Part shown: positions 33,968 through 41,936 of the stretch, in pieces
Layout of the letters: each line of letters opens with the position of its first letter
Numbering within the stretch: position 1 is the first letter of the stretch
Assembly (NCBI RefSeq): GCF_019753765.1
Contig: NZ_JAIJZW010000001.1
Location: 477,127-541,126 of the forward strand
Source: Microbacterium marinilacus
GTDB taxonomy: Bacteria > Actinomycetota > Actinomycetes > Actinomycetales > Microbacteriaceae
DNA: 64,000 nt
Direction of reading: 5' to 3'
The notes under the pieces: model-generated
Told to the model about the DNA's origin: nothing
The model's database searches: none
The model's input: the letters and a program-made list of their open reading frames with translations, nothing else
Program-made: the position numbers and the translations under genes

Positions 33968-35107
33968 ATGCGCATCGCGCAGCTCACCTACTCGACGAAG
34001 CCCCGCGGCGGCGTCGCGCACACGCTCGCGCTGGCCGAGGCGCTGGCGCGGCGCGGGCACGAGGTGTCCGTGTGGACCCTCGGTCGGGGGGACGACACGG
34101 GGTTCTTCCGGGACGTCGATCCGGGCGTCCGGGTGCGCGTCGTGCCGTTCCCGTCGGTCGACGGCGAGGACGTCGGGGAGAGGATCGAGAGGTCCATCGC
34201 CACCATGTCCGCCGCCTTCGACGCCGACGCCGACGTCCTCCACGCGCAGGACTGCATCTCGGCGAACGCGTTGGGCGCTGCGGGACGCCCCCATGTGCGC
34301 ACGATCCATCACCTCGACGCGTTCACGACTCCCCGGTTGATCGAGTGCCACGACCGGGCCGTCGTGGAACCGGTCGCGCGCATCTGCGTGTCGCGGGCCG
34401 TCGCCGGCGAGGTCGCGGAGGGGTACGGCGTCCGTCCCACGGTGATCCCGAACGGCGTCGCCGCCGAGCGGTTCGCCGCCGCGGCGGGGCCGGAGGGCGC
34501 CGCCGCTCGCGAGGCGTGGCGCGCGCGACTGGGCGACTACGTCCTCGCGCTCGGGGGGATCGAGCCGCGCAAGGGGTCGATCGACCTGCTCGAGGCGTTC
34601 GCCGTGCTCCGCCGCTCGCGACCCGGGGCGCGGCTGGTGTTCGGAGGCGGCGAGACGCTGTTCGACTACCGCCCGTATCGCGAGCGCTTCGAGCAGCGGG
34701 CAGTCGAGCTCGGCATCGAGCCCGAGGTGCTCGGCACGATCGCCGACGCGGACCTGCCGTCGCTGGTGGCCGCGGCGCGGGTGCTGGGGTTCGTCTCGAC
34801 GAAGGAGGGGTTCGGGCTCGCGGCGATGGAGGCGCTCGCCGCCGGCGTCCCCGTCGTCGCGCGCGACCTGCCGGTGACGAGGGAGGTGTTCGGGCGGGCC
34901 GTCGCGTACGCGGCCGACGTCGCCGGCATCGCGGAGGCCTTGCGGTCGGCTCTGGACGGACGCGCCGGAGACCCCTCGGCCGGGCGGAGGCTGGCCGAGT
35001 CCCACACGTGGGACTCGGCGGCCGAGCGCCACGAGCGGTTCTACCGGGCGGTGCTGCAGGAAGGCGGGGATCGCGGTGCGCCGATCGATCTCGCGGATCA
35101 TCGCTGA
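33968..35107 (+). CDS. Glycosyltransferase of the Nit1C cluster (MSMEG_0565 family, GT4-like)
   Basis: 379-residue GT-B fold transferase. N-terminal motif YSTKPRGGVAHTLALAEALARRGHEV; acceptor/donor region PTVIPNGVAAERF; donor-site segment GGIEPRKGSIDLLEAF, GGETLFDYRPYRERFEQ, and the E-x7-E type FGLAAMEALAAGVPVVARDLPVTREV. It presumably attaches a sugar from a nucleotide-sugar to a cluster product or intermediate, which would imply a small-molecule or cell-envelope product; target unknown. ATG 33968 is preceded by AAGGGA. Its end overlaps the ligase start by 32 bp. Confidence 0.9.
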   Translation: MRIAQLTYSTKPRGGVAHTLALAEALARRGHEVSVWTLGRGDDTGFFRDVDPGVRVRVVPFPSVDGEDVGERIERSIATMSAAFDADADVLHAQDCISANALGAAGRPHVRTIHHLDAFTTPRLIECHDRAVVEPVARICVSRAVAGEVAEGYGVRPTVIPNGVAAERFAAAAGPEGAAAREAWRARLGDYVLALGGIEPRKGSIDLLEAFAVLRRSRPGARLVFGGGETLFDYRPYRERFEQRAVELGIEPEVLGTIADADLPSLVAAARVLGFVSTKEGFGLAAMEALAAGVPVVARDLPVTREVFGRAVAYAADVAGIAEALRSALDGRAGDPSAGRRLAESHTWDSAAERHERFYRAVLQEGGDRGAPIDLADHR

Positions 35108-37424
35108 CCGCGCCGAGGCGGAGCCGGACGCGATCGTCGCCGCCGACGAGCGCGGCTCTCTGAGCGCCGCCCGGCTCGACGCCGCCGCCACGACGCTCGC
35201 ACAGGCGCTGCGGGAGGTCGGCGTGGGGCAAGACGACCTGGTGACGGTGTCGCTGCCCAACGGACGCGGGTTCGTCGTCGCGTGCGCGGCCGTGTGGCGT
35301 GTCGGTGCCACCCCGCAGCCCGCCGGTCTCGCGTCGACCGCCGACGAGCGCGGCGCGCTGGAGGCGGTTGCGCGGCCGGCCGCCGCGATCGGCGTGCGAC
35401 CCGCCCAGCCCGGCACCGCGTGGATCTCTCCAGACACGGTCGAGGCGAGCCTGGCCGACCCGGGAGACGCCGCGAGCACGGCGCGCGGGGCGCTCCCCGA
35501 CCTGGCGGCCTCCTCGTGGAAGGCGCCCTCGACGTCGGGCTCGACCGGCCGCCCCAAGGTCGTGCGCGCCGCGGCCCCGGCCCTGCTGGACCCGACGCAG
35601 CCGGTCGCGCCCTTCCTGCCGTTGCGCGGCGTGCAGCTCGTCGCCGGGCCGATGACGCACTCGGCGACCTTCACCTATGTGTTCCGTGGCCTGTTCACGG
35701 GGCACCGCCTGGTGATCCTGCCCCGGTTCGACGAGCGCAGCTGGCTGACAGCGGTGGAGGAGCACGAGGTCACGTGGGGTCTGATCGTGCCGACGATGAT
35801 GCACAGGATCCTTCGGCTGCCGCCCGAGGAACGGCTGCCCGATCGTCTGCGGAGCGTCGAGACGCTGCTGCACATGGGAGCCCCGTGCGCGCCTTCCCTC
35901 AAGCGCGCCTTCCTCGACTGGGCGGGAGCGGAGCGCGTGGTCGAGGTGTACGCGGGCAGCGAGTCGAACGGGCTGACGATGATCCGCGGCGACGAGTGGC
36001 TCGCGCATCCCGGCAGCGTCGGGCGTCCGATCGGCGGCACGGAGATCAGGATCGTGGACGACGACGGCGTCGTCGTCCCGCCGGGGACGCCGGGCGAGAT
36101 CTGGCTGCGGCGTGGACAGGAGCCGTCCTACGCCTATCTGGGGGCGCCGTCGCGCCGGACCTCCGACGGCTGGGACACGCTCGGCGACCTCGGCTGGCTG
36201 GACGCCGACGGCTGGCTGCATCTCGCCGACCGCGCCGACGACGTCATCAACCGCGGCGGCGAGAAGATCCATCCGGTGGAGATCGAGCGGGTGCTCGAGA
36301 CGCATCCCGCCGTCCGCAGCGCGGTCGCCTTCGGGATGCCGGACGCGGAGTGGGGGCAGCGGATCGGCGCCGTCGCGGACGTCCCCGGGGCGCCGGTCGC
36401 GGCGGCGGAGCTGGCCGCGTGGGCGCGCGAACGACTCGGGCCCCGAGCGCCGGCCGTGCTGAGGATCGTCGACCGGCCGGTGCGCGACGACGCCGGCAAG
36501 ACGTCGCGGCGGAGGTGGGCGTCCGTCCTGTCCGATGGAGCGGGTCCGGCTCCGAGGCCGGCTCCGGCTGTTCACTCCCCGGTCGTCGCCGCGTCGGGCG
36601 TCTCGCCTATGGTCTCGGGCATGGCGCTCGGATACGACCCCGACTTCCTCTCCATCGCCGTCCCGCTGCCCGGGGTGGGAGGCGAGGCCGCGCGGACCGC
36701 CGAGCGGCTCGACTACGTGCACTTCACGGTCGTGCTCGACCGGGAGCGCCGCCTGGCCCGGCTGACCGGCGTGAACGTCGACGGCGGCGCGCTGGCCGAC
36801 GTCCCCCGCGACGACGACTGGCGTCTGGACGACCGCATCCCGGCGCAGTGGCAGGCGGGCGCAGAGGTCTACGCGCGAAACGACCTCGACCGCGGGCACC
36901 TGGTGCGCCGCCGCGATCCGGTGTGGGGTCCGGACGCGCAGCGCGCGAACAGCGACACCTTCCGCTATCCCAACGCCGCGCCGCAGGCCTCCGGCTTCAA
37001 CCAGTCGGCCGAGCTCTGGGTGGGGCTCGAGGACCACGTGCTCGAGTACGCCGAGGCGCATGACGCCCGCATCTCCGTCTTCACGGCGCCGGTGCTCGGC
37101 CCCGACGATCTGCCGTACCGCGGCATCCTCGTCCCGCTGCGCTTCTTCAAGGTCGTCGCGTGGCAGCGGAGCGGTCGTCTCCGGGCCACGGGCTTCGTGC
37201 TGGACCAGTCGCCGGTGATCGACCGGGACGAGATCGAGCAGGGCGCGGTGGCGGCGTCGGTGCCGGATCTCGGTCCCTTCCGCACGTTCCAGGTTCCCGT
37301 CGCCGACATCGCCGCGCTCACCGGTCTCGACCTGGGCCAGCTCGCCGTAGCCGACGTGCTGCCGCCGGCAGCGCGCGCCGAGCCGTGGCGCTTGCTCTCG
37401 GACGCGGGCGACATCCGGTTGTGA
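35076..37424 (+). CDS. AMP-binding ligase read in frame into a DNA/RNA non-specific endonuclease
   Basis: Single 782-codon frame with two unrelated domains. Residues about 1-490 are an acyl-CoA synthetase/adenylation-type ligase: STSGSTGRPKVVRA phosphate loop, AGSESNGLTMI, TSDGWDTLGDLGWLDADG and the late Lys in DDAGKTSRRRW. About 30 Pro/Ala-rich residues follow. Residues about 516-782 are a NucA/NUC1-type endonuclease with the DRGH motif (NDLDRGHLVRRRD) and NSDTFRYPNAAPQASGFNQ. No stop codon separates them. However, a TATGGT -10 lies 7 nt before the internal ATG at 36621, so the nuclease (267 residues) may also, or only, be made separately. A true fusion, overlapping expression, or a ligase that has lost its stop are all open. 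Confidence 0.75.
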   Translation: MRRSISRIIADRAEAEPDAIVAADERGSLSAARLDAAATTLAQALREVGVGQDDLVTVSLPNGRGFVVACAAVWRVGATPQPAGLASTADERGALEAVARPAAAIGVRPAQPGTAWISPDTVEASLADPGDAASTARGALPDLAASSWKAPSTSGSTGRPKVVRAAAPALLDPTQPVAPFLPLRGVQLVAGPMTHSATFTYVFRGLFTGHRLVILPRFDERSWLTAVEEHEVTWGLIVPTMMHRILRLPPEERLPDRLRSVETLLHMGAPCAPSLKRAFLDWAGAERVVEVYAGSESNGLTMIRGDEWLAHPGSVGRPIGGTEIRIVDDDGVVVPPGTPGEIWLRRGQEPSYAYLGAPSRRTSDGWDTLGDLGWLDADGWLHLADRADDVINRGGEKIHPVEIERVLETHPAVRSAVAFGMPDAEWGQRIGAVADVPGAPVAAAELAAWARERLGPRAPAVLRIVDRPVRDDAGKTSRRRWASVLSDGAGPAPRPAPAVHSPVVAASGVSPMVSGMALGYDPDFLSIAVPLPGVGGEAARTAERLDYVHFTVVLDRERRLARLTGVNVDGGALADVPRDDDWRLDDRIPAQWQAGAEVYARNDLDRGHLVRRRDPVWGPDAQRANSDTFRYPNAAPQASGFNQSAELWVGLEDHVLEYAEAHDARISVFTAPVLGPDDLPYRGILVPLRFFKVVAWQRSGRLRATGFVLDQSPVIDRDEIEQGAVAASVPDLGPFRTFQVPVADIAALTGLDLGQLAVADVLPPAARAEPWRLLSDAGDIRL
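36608..36623 (+). promoter_or_regulatory. Putative leaderless promoter and start of a separate endonuclease
   Basis: TATGGT (36608-36613), 7 nt, then ATG 36621, in the same frame as the upstream ligase. It marks where a free NucA-type endonuclease (36621-37424) would begin. The upstream 60 bp encode only low-complexity Ala/Pro/Val residues, as expected of former intergenic sequence. Confidence 0.5.
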
Positions 37425-37616
37425 GCACCGGTGCCGGTGGTCGGGCGGAGGGTCCGGTCGTCGGATCGGTGGTGCGGGTGATGCGCACGCAGCGTCCCCG
37501 CGGGCGGCGCGACGCCTTCGTCCGATGACCGGGCCGTCCGTCCGACGACGGATCGTGCGGACGTCCGAGCCGCGCCCGGCGGAGGTCCAGTCGCGCTCCC
37601 ATACGCTGGAGGGGAT

Positions 37617-39422
37617 ATGGCGCATCTCCTGGGGGCCGAGGCCCTGCACCTCGAATACCCGACCAAGGTCGTCTTCGACTCCGTCTCGCTGGGCGTGAAC
37701 GAGGGCGACCGCATCGGCATCGTCGGACGCAACGGCGACGGGAAGTCGAGCCTGCTGGCGATGCTCGCCGGCCGGCGGGAGCCCGACGCGGGCCGTGTGA
37801 CGGTGCGCGGCGGCGTGCGCATCGGCGTGCTCGACCAGGGCGACACGCTCGACGACGACCTCACCGTCGGCGCGGCCGTGGTCGGCGACGTGCCCGAGCA
37901 CGAGTGGGCGGGCGACGCGCGGGTGCGCGACGTCATCGCGGGCCTGCTCGGCGACCTGCCGTGGGACGCCCGGCTGGGGACGCTGTCGGGCGGGCAGCGC
38001 CGACGCGTCGCCCTCGCGCAGCTGCTGGTGGGCGACTGGGACGTGCTGGCCCTCGACGAGCCGACCAACCACCTCGACGTCGAGGCCATCGCCTGGCTCG
38101 CCGCGCACCTGAAGCGGCGGTGGGCGGCGAACGCCGGCGGACTGCTGACCGTGACGCACGACCGGTGGTTCCTCGACGAGGTGTGCACCGCGACCTGGGA
38201 GGTGCACGACCGCATCGTCGAGCCCTTCGAGGGCGGTTACGCGGCGTACATCCTGCAGCGCGTGGAGCGAGACCGTCAGGCGGCCGCGATCGAGCAGCGC
38301 CGTCAGAACCTCGCCCGCAAGGAGCTGGCCTGGCTGCGCCGCGGCGCGCCCGCCCGCACCTCGAAGCCGAAGTTCCGCATCGACGCGGCGAACCAGCTGA
38401 TCGAGGACGTGCCCGAGATCCGCGACAAGACCGAGCTCGCGTCGCTGGCGGTCTCGCGCCTGGGCAAGGACGTCGTCGACCTGCTCGACGTGTCGGTCGC
38501 GTACGGCGACAAGCAGGTGCTGCAGCGCGTCGAGTGGCGACTCGCGCCGGGCGAGCGCACGGGCATCCTGGGCGTCAACGGCGCCGGCAAGTCGACGCTG
38601 CTGGGCCTCGTCTCAGGGGCGGTCCAGCCGACGGAGGGCCGGGTCAAGCGCGGCAAGACGGTCAAGGTGGCGACGCTCACGCAGCGTCTCGACGAGCTCG
38701 AGGAGCACCTCTCCGAGCCGGTGCGCGTCGTGATCTCGCGGCTGCGGACGACCTACACGTTCGGCGCGGGGTCGAAGGCGACCGAGCTGACGCCGGGACA
38801 GCTGCTCGAGCGGATGGGGTTCTCGAGCGCGCAGCTGTCGACGCCCGTGAAGGACCTCTCCGGCGGGCAGAAGCGACGCCTGCAGCTGCTGCTGATCCTG
38901 CTGGACCAGCCGAACGTGCTGATCCTGGACGAGCCCACGAACGACCTCGACACCGACATGCTGGCCGCGATGGAGGACCTGCTCGACTCGTGGCCGGGCA
39001 CCCTGATCGTGGTGAGCCACGACCGGTACTTCCTGGAGCGCGTCACGGACCAGCAGTACGCGATCCTCGGCGGACGCCTGCGGCACCTGCCCGGCGGGGT
39101 GGACGAGTACCTGCGACGCCGGCGGGACGAGCAGGCCGCGGCCGAGGGGCGCCCGGCGGCGGCCGCTGCGGCGCCGGCGACGAGCTCCGCCCCGGGGCTG
39201 TCCGGCGCGGAGCGACGCGCGGCGGAGAAGGAGCTGACGGCCCTCGAGCGCCGGATCGAGAGGCTCACCACGCAGATCGACGGCTCGCGCGCGGCACTCG
39301 CCGATCACGACCAGGCGGACTACGTCGGGCTGGGTGAGAGGATGCAGGCGATCGGCGCGCTGCAGGCCGAGGTCGCCGAGGCAGAGGAACGCTGGTTCGA
39401 GCTGGGGGAGCGGCTGGCCTGA
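37617..39422 (+). CDS. ABC-F family ATPase (ribosome-associated type)
   Basis: 601-residue soluble protein with two ABC domains and no membrane segment, as in EttA/Uup-type translation factors. Domain 1: VGRNGDGKSSLLAML, LSGGQRRRVALAQLL, LALDEPTNHLDVE. The inter-domain linker (about residues 210-270) is basic and helical (RQAAAIEQRRQNLARKE, then WLRRGAPARTSKPK). Domain 2: [42 protein letters not shown]. An Ala-rich linker leads to a C-terminal coiled coil (residues about 530-600), as in Uup. ATG 37617 follows GGAGGGG and a TACGCT -10. Resolving stalled ribosomes or drug protection are family roles; which applies is unknown. Confidence 0.93.
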   Translation: MAHLLGAEALHLEYPTKVVFDSVSLGVNEGDRIGIVGRNGDGKSSLLAMLAGRREPDAGRVTVRGGVRIGVLDQGDTLDDDLTVGAAVVGDVPEHEWAGDARVRDVIAGLLGDLPWDARLGTLSGGQRRRVALAQLLVGDWDVLALDEPTNHLDVEAIAWLAAHLKRRWAANAGGLLTVTHDRWFLDEVCTATWEVHDRIVEPFEGGYAAYILQRVERDRQAAAIEQRRQNLARKELAWLRRGAPARTSKPKFRIDAANQLIEDVPEIRDKTELASLAVSRLGKDVVDLLDVSVAYGDKQVLQRVEWRLAPGERTGILGVNGAGKSTLLGLVSGAVQPTEGRVKRGKTVKVATLTQRLDELEEHLSEPVRVVISRLRTTYTFGAGSKATELTPGQLLERMGFSSAQLSTPVKDLSGGQKRRLQLLLILLDQPNVLILDEPTNDLDTDMLAAMEDLLDSWPGTLIVVSHDRYFLERVTDQQYAILGGRLRHLPGGVDEYLRRRRDEQAAAEGRPAAAAAAPATSSAPGLSGAERRAAEKELTALERRIERLTTQIDGSRAALADHDQADYVGLGERMQAIGALQAEVAEAEERWFELGERLA

Positions 39423-39460
39423 CCTCTGGGCGCCGCCGGCCCCGCCGCGATCCGGTCCGT

Positions 39461-40174
39461 TCAGCGCGCGGCGCGCTCGACCGCCTCGACGGCCGCCGCG
39501 ACGCCCCCGCGCCACGGCGCCCCGTGCCCGGGAAGGACCCAGGTGGCGCCGGTGGACAGCAGCTCTCGCAGCGCGCCGAGCGCCCGCGCGGGCTCGTCGG
39601 TGAAGGGAGCGGGCGCGGGCCCCGTGACGCCGGTCAGCACGTTGCGGGTGGTGAGGGCGTCGCCGACGAACACTGCGTCGACGGCCGTCACCCACACCGC
39701 GACGCTTCCCGGCGAGTGCCCGGGCATGCCGATCACCTGCGGTGCGCCGGGCAGCGCGAGCACGTCGCCGTCGCGCATGTCGACGGTCTCCGTCAGCCAG
39801 GTGGTCCGCAGGCCGCCGCGGCGCACGGCGGATGCAGCGAACCGGAGCACCGCGCCGAGCCGCATGGGCTCTCGGGCGTTCTTCGGCTTGGCGCCGCCCT
39901 TCGCCCGATCGGCGTCCGCCGGATGCACGAAGACGGGCACGTCGTGCTCGCGGCGCAGGCGCTCGGCGAAGCCCACGTGGTCCGAGTCGCCGTGGGTGAG
40001 GATCACTCCTCGCATGTCGCGGAGGGACCGTCCCATGCCATCCAGCTCCGCGACCAGCTCGCGCCAGTGGCCGGGCAGGCCCGCGTCGATCACGGTGATG
40101 CCGTCGACGGTGTCGACGAGGTACGCGGCGACGATGTCGTCGCCGATGCGGTGCAGACCTGGTGCAAGTTCCAT
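39461..40174 (-). CDS. Metallo-beta-lactamase-fold hydrolase
   Basis: 237-residue MBL-fold protein. The metal motif is His61-Gly-Asp63-Ser-Asp65-His66 (LTHGDSDHVG), where Asp replaces the usual second His of HxHxDH. Further ligands are His in GMPGHSPGSVAVW, Asp in VFVGDALTT and His in VLPGHGAPW. Glyoxalase II-like thioesterases and lactonases share this set, and the substrate is unknown. The minus-strand promoter TTGACG (40206-40211), 18-nt spacer and TATCGT (40182-40187) end 7 nt before ATG 40174, so the mRNA is probably leaderless. The 31-bp palindrome over this promoter suggests repression by the divergent TetR protein. Confidence 0.88.
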   Translation of the reverse strand: MELAPGLHRIGDDIVAAYLVDTVDGITVIDAGLPGHWRELVAELDGMGRSLRDMRGVILTHGDSDHVGFAERLRREHDVPVFVHPADADRAKGGAKPKNAREPMRLGAVLRFAASAVRRGGLRTTWLTETVDMRDGDVLALPGAPQVIGMPGHSPGSVAVWVTAVDAVFVGDALTTRNVLTGVTGPAPAPFTDEPARALGALRELLSTGATWVLPGHGAPWRGGVAAAVEAVERAAR

Positions 40175-40201
40175 GATGGCTACGATACGTAGCCATCATG
40201 G
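40171..40201. promoter_or_regulatory. 31-bp perfect palindrome, probable TetR operator
   Basis: Perfect 14-bp arms CCATGATGGCTACG/CGTAGCCATCATGG flank an ATA spacer. It covers the -10 and start codon of the divergent hydrolase gene and lies just upstream of the TetR gene -10. Its ends each carry a start-codon-like ATG facing outward. It is the expected operator of the adjacent TetR regulator, which would control both genes. Confidence 0.85.
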
Positions 40202-40215
40202 CTCACGTCAATAGC

Positions 40216-40221
40216 TATGGT
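40216..40221 (+). promoter_or_regulatory. TATGGT -10 element of the TetR gene
   Basis: TATGGT is 6 nt before ATG 40228. This supports ATG 40228 as the start in place of the in-frame ATG 40198, which would place the -10 inside the coding sequence and lies in the palindrome. Confidence 0.5.
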
Positions 40222-40227
40222 GGGGTC

Positions 40228-40776
40228 ATGCCCACCCCTGACCGCACGTCGCTCGACGCCATCGTCCTCGCCGCGCGCGAGCTCCTCGAGGAATCCGGCC
40301 TCGTCGGCGTGACGATGCAGGCCGTGGCCGGCCGCGTCGGCGTCCGCGCCCCATCCCTCTACAAGCGCGTGCAGAATCGCGACGAGCTGATCCGCCTCGT
40401 CGCCGAGGCGACGCTGGGCGACCTCACGCGCGAGCTCGAGGGTGCTGCGGGCGTCGAGGAGGTGCTGGATCGCTTCCGCGCCTACGGGCTGCGACGGCCT
40501 GCGGCGTTCCAGCTGCTCATGACTCCGGGGCCCGGCGTGCCGACGGTGAGCGACGAGGCGAACGCGGAGAGCGCCGAGGTGATCCTGGCGGCGTCCGCGG
40601 CGCTCGCGGGTGAGGCCCACGCGCTCGAGGCCGCCCGCACGCTCACGGCCTGGGCGACCGGATTCGTGAGCATGGAGATCAACGGCAGCTTCCGCCTCGG
40701 CGGCGACGTCGACGACGCGTGGGAGTTCGGCGTCGGCCGTCTCGTCGCCGCTCTCACCGCGCCGCCCGCCGGCTGA
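40228..40776 (+). CDS. TetR-family regulator controlling the MBL hydrolase
   Basis: 182-residue repressor (start ATG 40228; a 192-residue form from ATG 40198 is possible but would cover the promoter). The N-terminal helix-turn-helix is VGVTMQAVAGRVGVRAPSLYKRVQNRDEL and the C-terminal ligand domain resembles the WHG-domain type (LTAWATGFVSMEINGSFRLGGDVDDAWEFGVGRLV). It is divergent from the metallo-hydrolase with a 31-bp palindrome between them, so it probably represses that gene and itself in response to the hydrolase substrate. A strong hairpin follows its stop. Confidence 0.9.
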   Translation: MPTPDRTSLDAIVLAARELLEESGLVGVTMQAVAGRVGVRAPSLYKRVQNRDELIRLVAEATLGDLTRELEGAAGVEEVLDRFRAYGLRRPAAFQLLMTPGPGVPTVSDEANAESAEVILAASAALAGEAHALEAARTLTAWATGFVSMEINGSFRLGGDVDDAWEFGVGRLVAALTAPPAG

Positions 40777-40777
40777 G

Positions 40778-40817
40778 CGCCGGTCCGCCACCCGGCCACG
40801 CAAGTGGCGGACCGGCG
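40778..40817. terminator. Strong bidirectional hairpin terminator
   Basis: Perfect 14-bp arms CGCCGGTCCGCCAC/GTGGCGGACCGGCG surround a 12-nt loop between the converging TetR gene and the 44-residue protein gene. It can terminate both. Confidence 0.8.
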
Positions 40818-40825
40818 GCCCGGGA

Positions 40826-40960
40826 TCAGGGTCGCGCGGACTTCCGCGGCTTGATGAGCTGCTCCGGCTCGAGCTTCGCGCGCTTCTCGGCGCGCTTCTC
40901 CTTGAGGCTCTTCTGCGGCGTCTTCTTCTGGTCCCGCGCGCTGGGCGACTTTCCTGACAT
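40826..40960 (-). CDS. 44-residue lysine/arginine-rich protein, unknown function
   Basis: Small open frame on the minus strand encoding MSGKSPSARDQKKTPQKSLK followed by an EKRAEKRAKLEPEQLIKPRK-type segment and SARP at the end. It is highly basic, probably helical in the middle, with no membrane segment. ATG 40960 is preceded by AGAAGGGGAAG, a strong ribosome site, and the codons are strongly GC3-biased. The reverse strand ends at a good terminator. I believe similar tiny proteins occur in Microbacteriaceae, but the role is unknown; nucleic-acid binding is only a charge-based guess. Confidence 0.7.
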   Translation of the reverse strand: MSGKSPSARDQKKTPQKSLKEKRAEKRAKLEPEQLIKPRKSARP

Positions 40961-41104
40961 GACTCGCTTCCCCTTCTCTGGCTGGCGGGTGTCCGACCGA
41001 CCATATCGGGGTTCCAGGGGAAGTCAAATCCCCGGTGAGCGGTAAGAAAAGGGATCGTGGCGCGGGCGGTGGGGACGGCCTGCGTCCGCCACCGCCCGGG
41101 GCTG

Positions 41105-41875
41105 TCAGCGGCTGGTGTAGCCGGCGTCGGCGTGCAGCGTGGTGCCCGTCAGATACGACGAGGCGTCCGAGACGAGCCACAGGCTGGCCTCGGCGATCTC
41201 CTCGGCGCGGCCGAACCGGTTCAGCAGGCTCAGCTGCGGCGCGTACTCCTCGGCCGTGAAGCCGAACTGCTCCAGCGCGCCGCGCAGCATCGGGGTGTCG
41301 ATCGCCCCCGGCGCCACGGCGTTGACGCGGATGTTCTGCGGGCCGTACTCCAGTGCCGCGACCTTGGTCATGCCGACGACGCCGTGCTTGGCGGCGACGT
41401 ACGCGATGTTCTGAGGCTGCGGACGGAAGCCCGAGACGGACGAGATGTTCACGATCGAGCCGTTGCCGCCCTGCGCGAGCAGCTGGCGGATCTCGTACTT
41501 CATGCACAGCGCGGTGCCCTTGAGGTCGACGGCCATGAGGCGGTCCCAGTACTCCTCGTCGAACTCCGCCACGGGCTTGTCGTCGGGGGTCAGGGCGGCG
41601 TTGTTCACCGCGCCGTCCAGCCGTCCGTAGCGCTCGACGGTGGCCGCGACCATCTGCTCGACCTCGGCGCCGCGGGAGATGTCGACCTTCACGAAGAACG
41701 CGTCGCCGCCCGCGGCGACGATGTCGTCCGTGACGGCGCGGCCCTTCTCCTCGTTGAAGTCGGCGAGCACCACCTTCGCACCGGCCTGCGCGAACAGCCG
41801 GGCGGTCGCCTCGCCCATCCCCATCGCGGCGCCCGTGACGATCGTGACCTTGTCCTGCAACACCGGGAATACCAT
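41105..41875 (-). CDS. SDR-family oxidoreductase
   Basis: 256-residue classical short-chain dehydrogenase. The coenzyme motif is TGAAMGMGEAT, Asp in VVLADFN favours NAD(H), NNAALTPDDKP follows, and the active site is Ser in NISSVSG with Tyr-x3-Lys in YVAAKHG. The C-terminal PMLRGALEQFGFTAEEY shows a longer substrate loop, as in cyclohexanol or 2,5-diketo-type dehydrogenases; substrate unknown. ATG 41875 follows AAGGAGGA. It is divergent from a TetR-family gene across 61 bp, so it is probably induced by its substrate. Confidence 0.9.
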   Translation of the reverse strand: MVFPVLQDKVTIVTGAAMGMGEATARLFAQAGAKVVLADFNEEKGRAVTDDIVAAGGDAFFVKVDISRGAEVEQMVAATVERYGRLDGAVNNAALTPDDKPVAEFDEEYWDRLMAVDLKGTALCMKYEIRQLLAQGGNGSIVNISSVSGFRPQPQNIAYVAAKHGVVGMTKVAALEYGPQNIRVNAVAPGAIDTPMLRGALEQFGFTAEEYAPQLSLLNRFGRAEEIAEASLWLVSDASSYLTGTTLHADAGYTSR

Positions 41876-41936
41876 GGCGTCCTCCTTGTCGTTGGCTTTA
41901 ATCTACACCTGTCGAATAGTCCGAGGAAGGTCCACC

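Noticed and set aside
35076..37424. Frameshift or pseudogene as the reason for the ligase-nuclease frame
   Set aside because: Both halves are intact, full-length domains with good codon bias, and no shift is needed to align either.
40198..40776. TetR start at ATG 40198
   Set aside because: It lies at the end of the palindrome and would put the TATGGT -10 element inside the coding sequence; ATG 40228 fits the leaderless pattern better. The longer form cannot be fully excluded.
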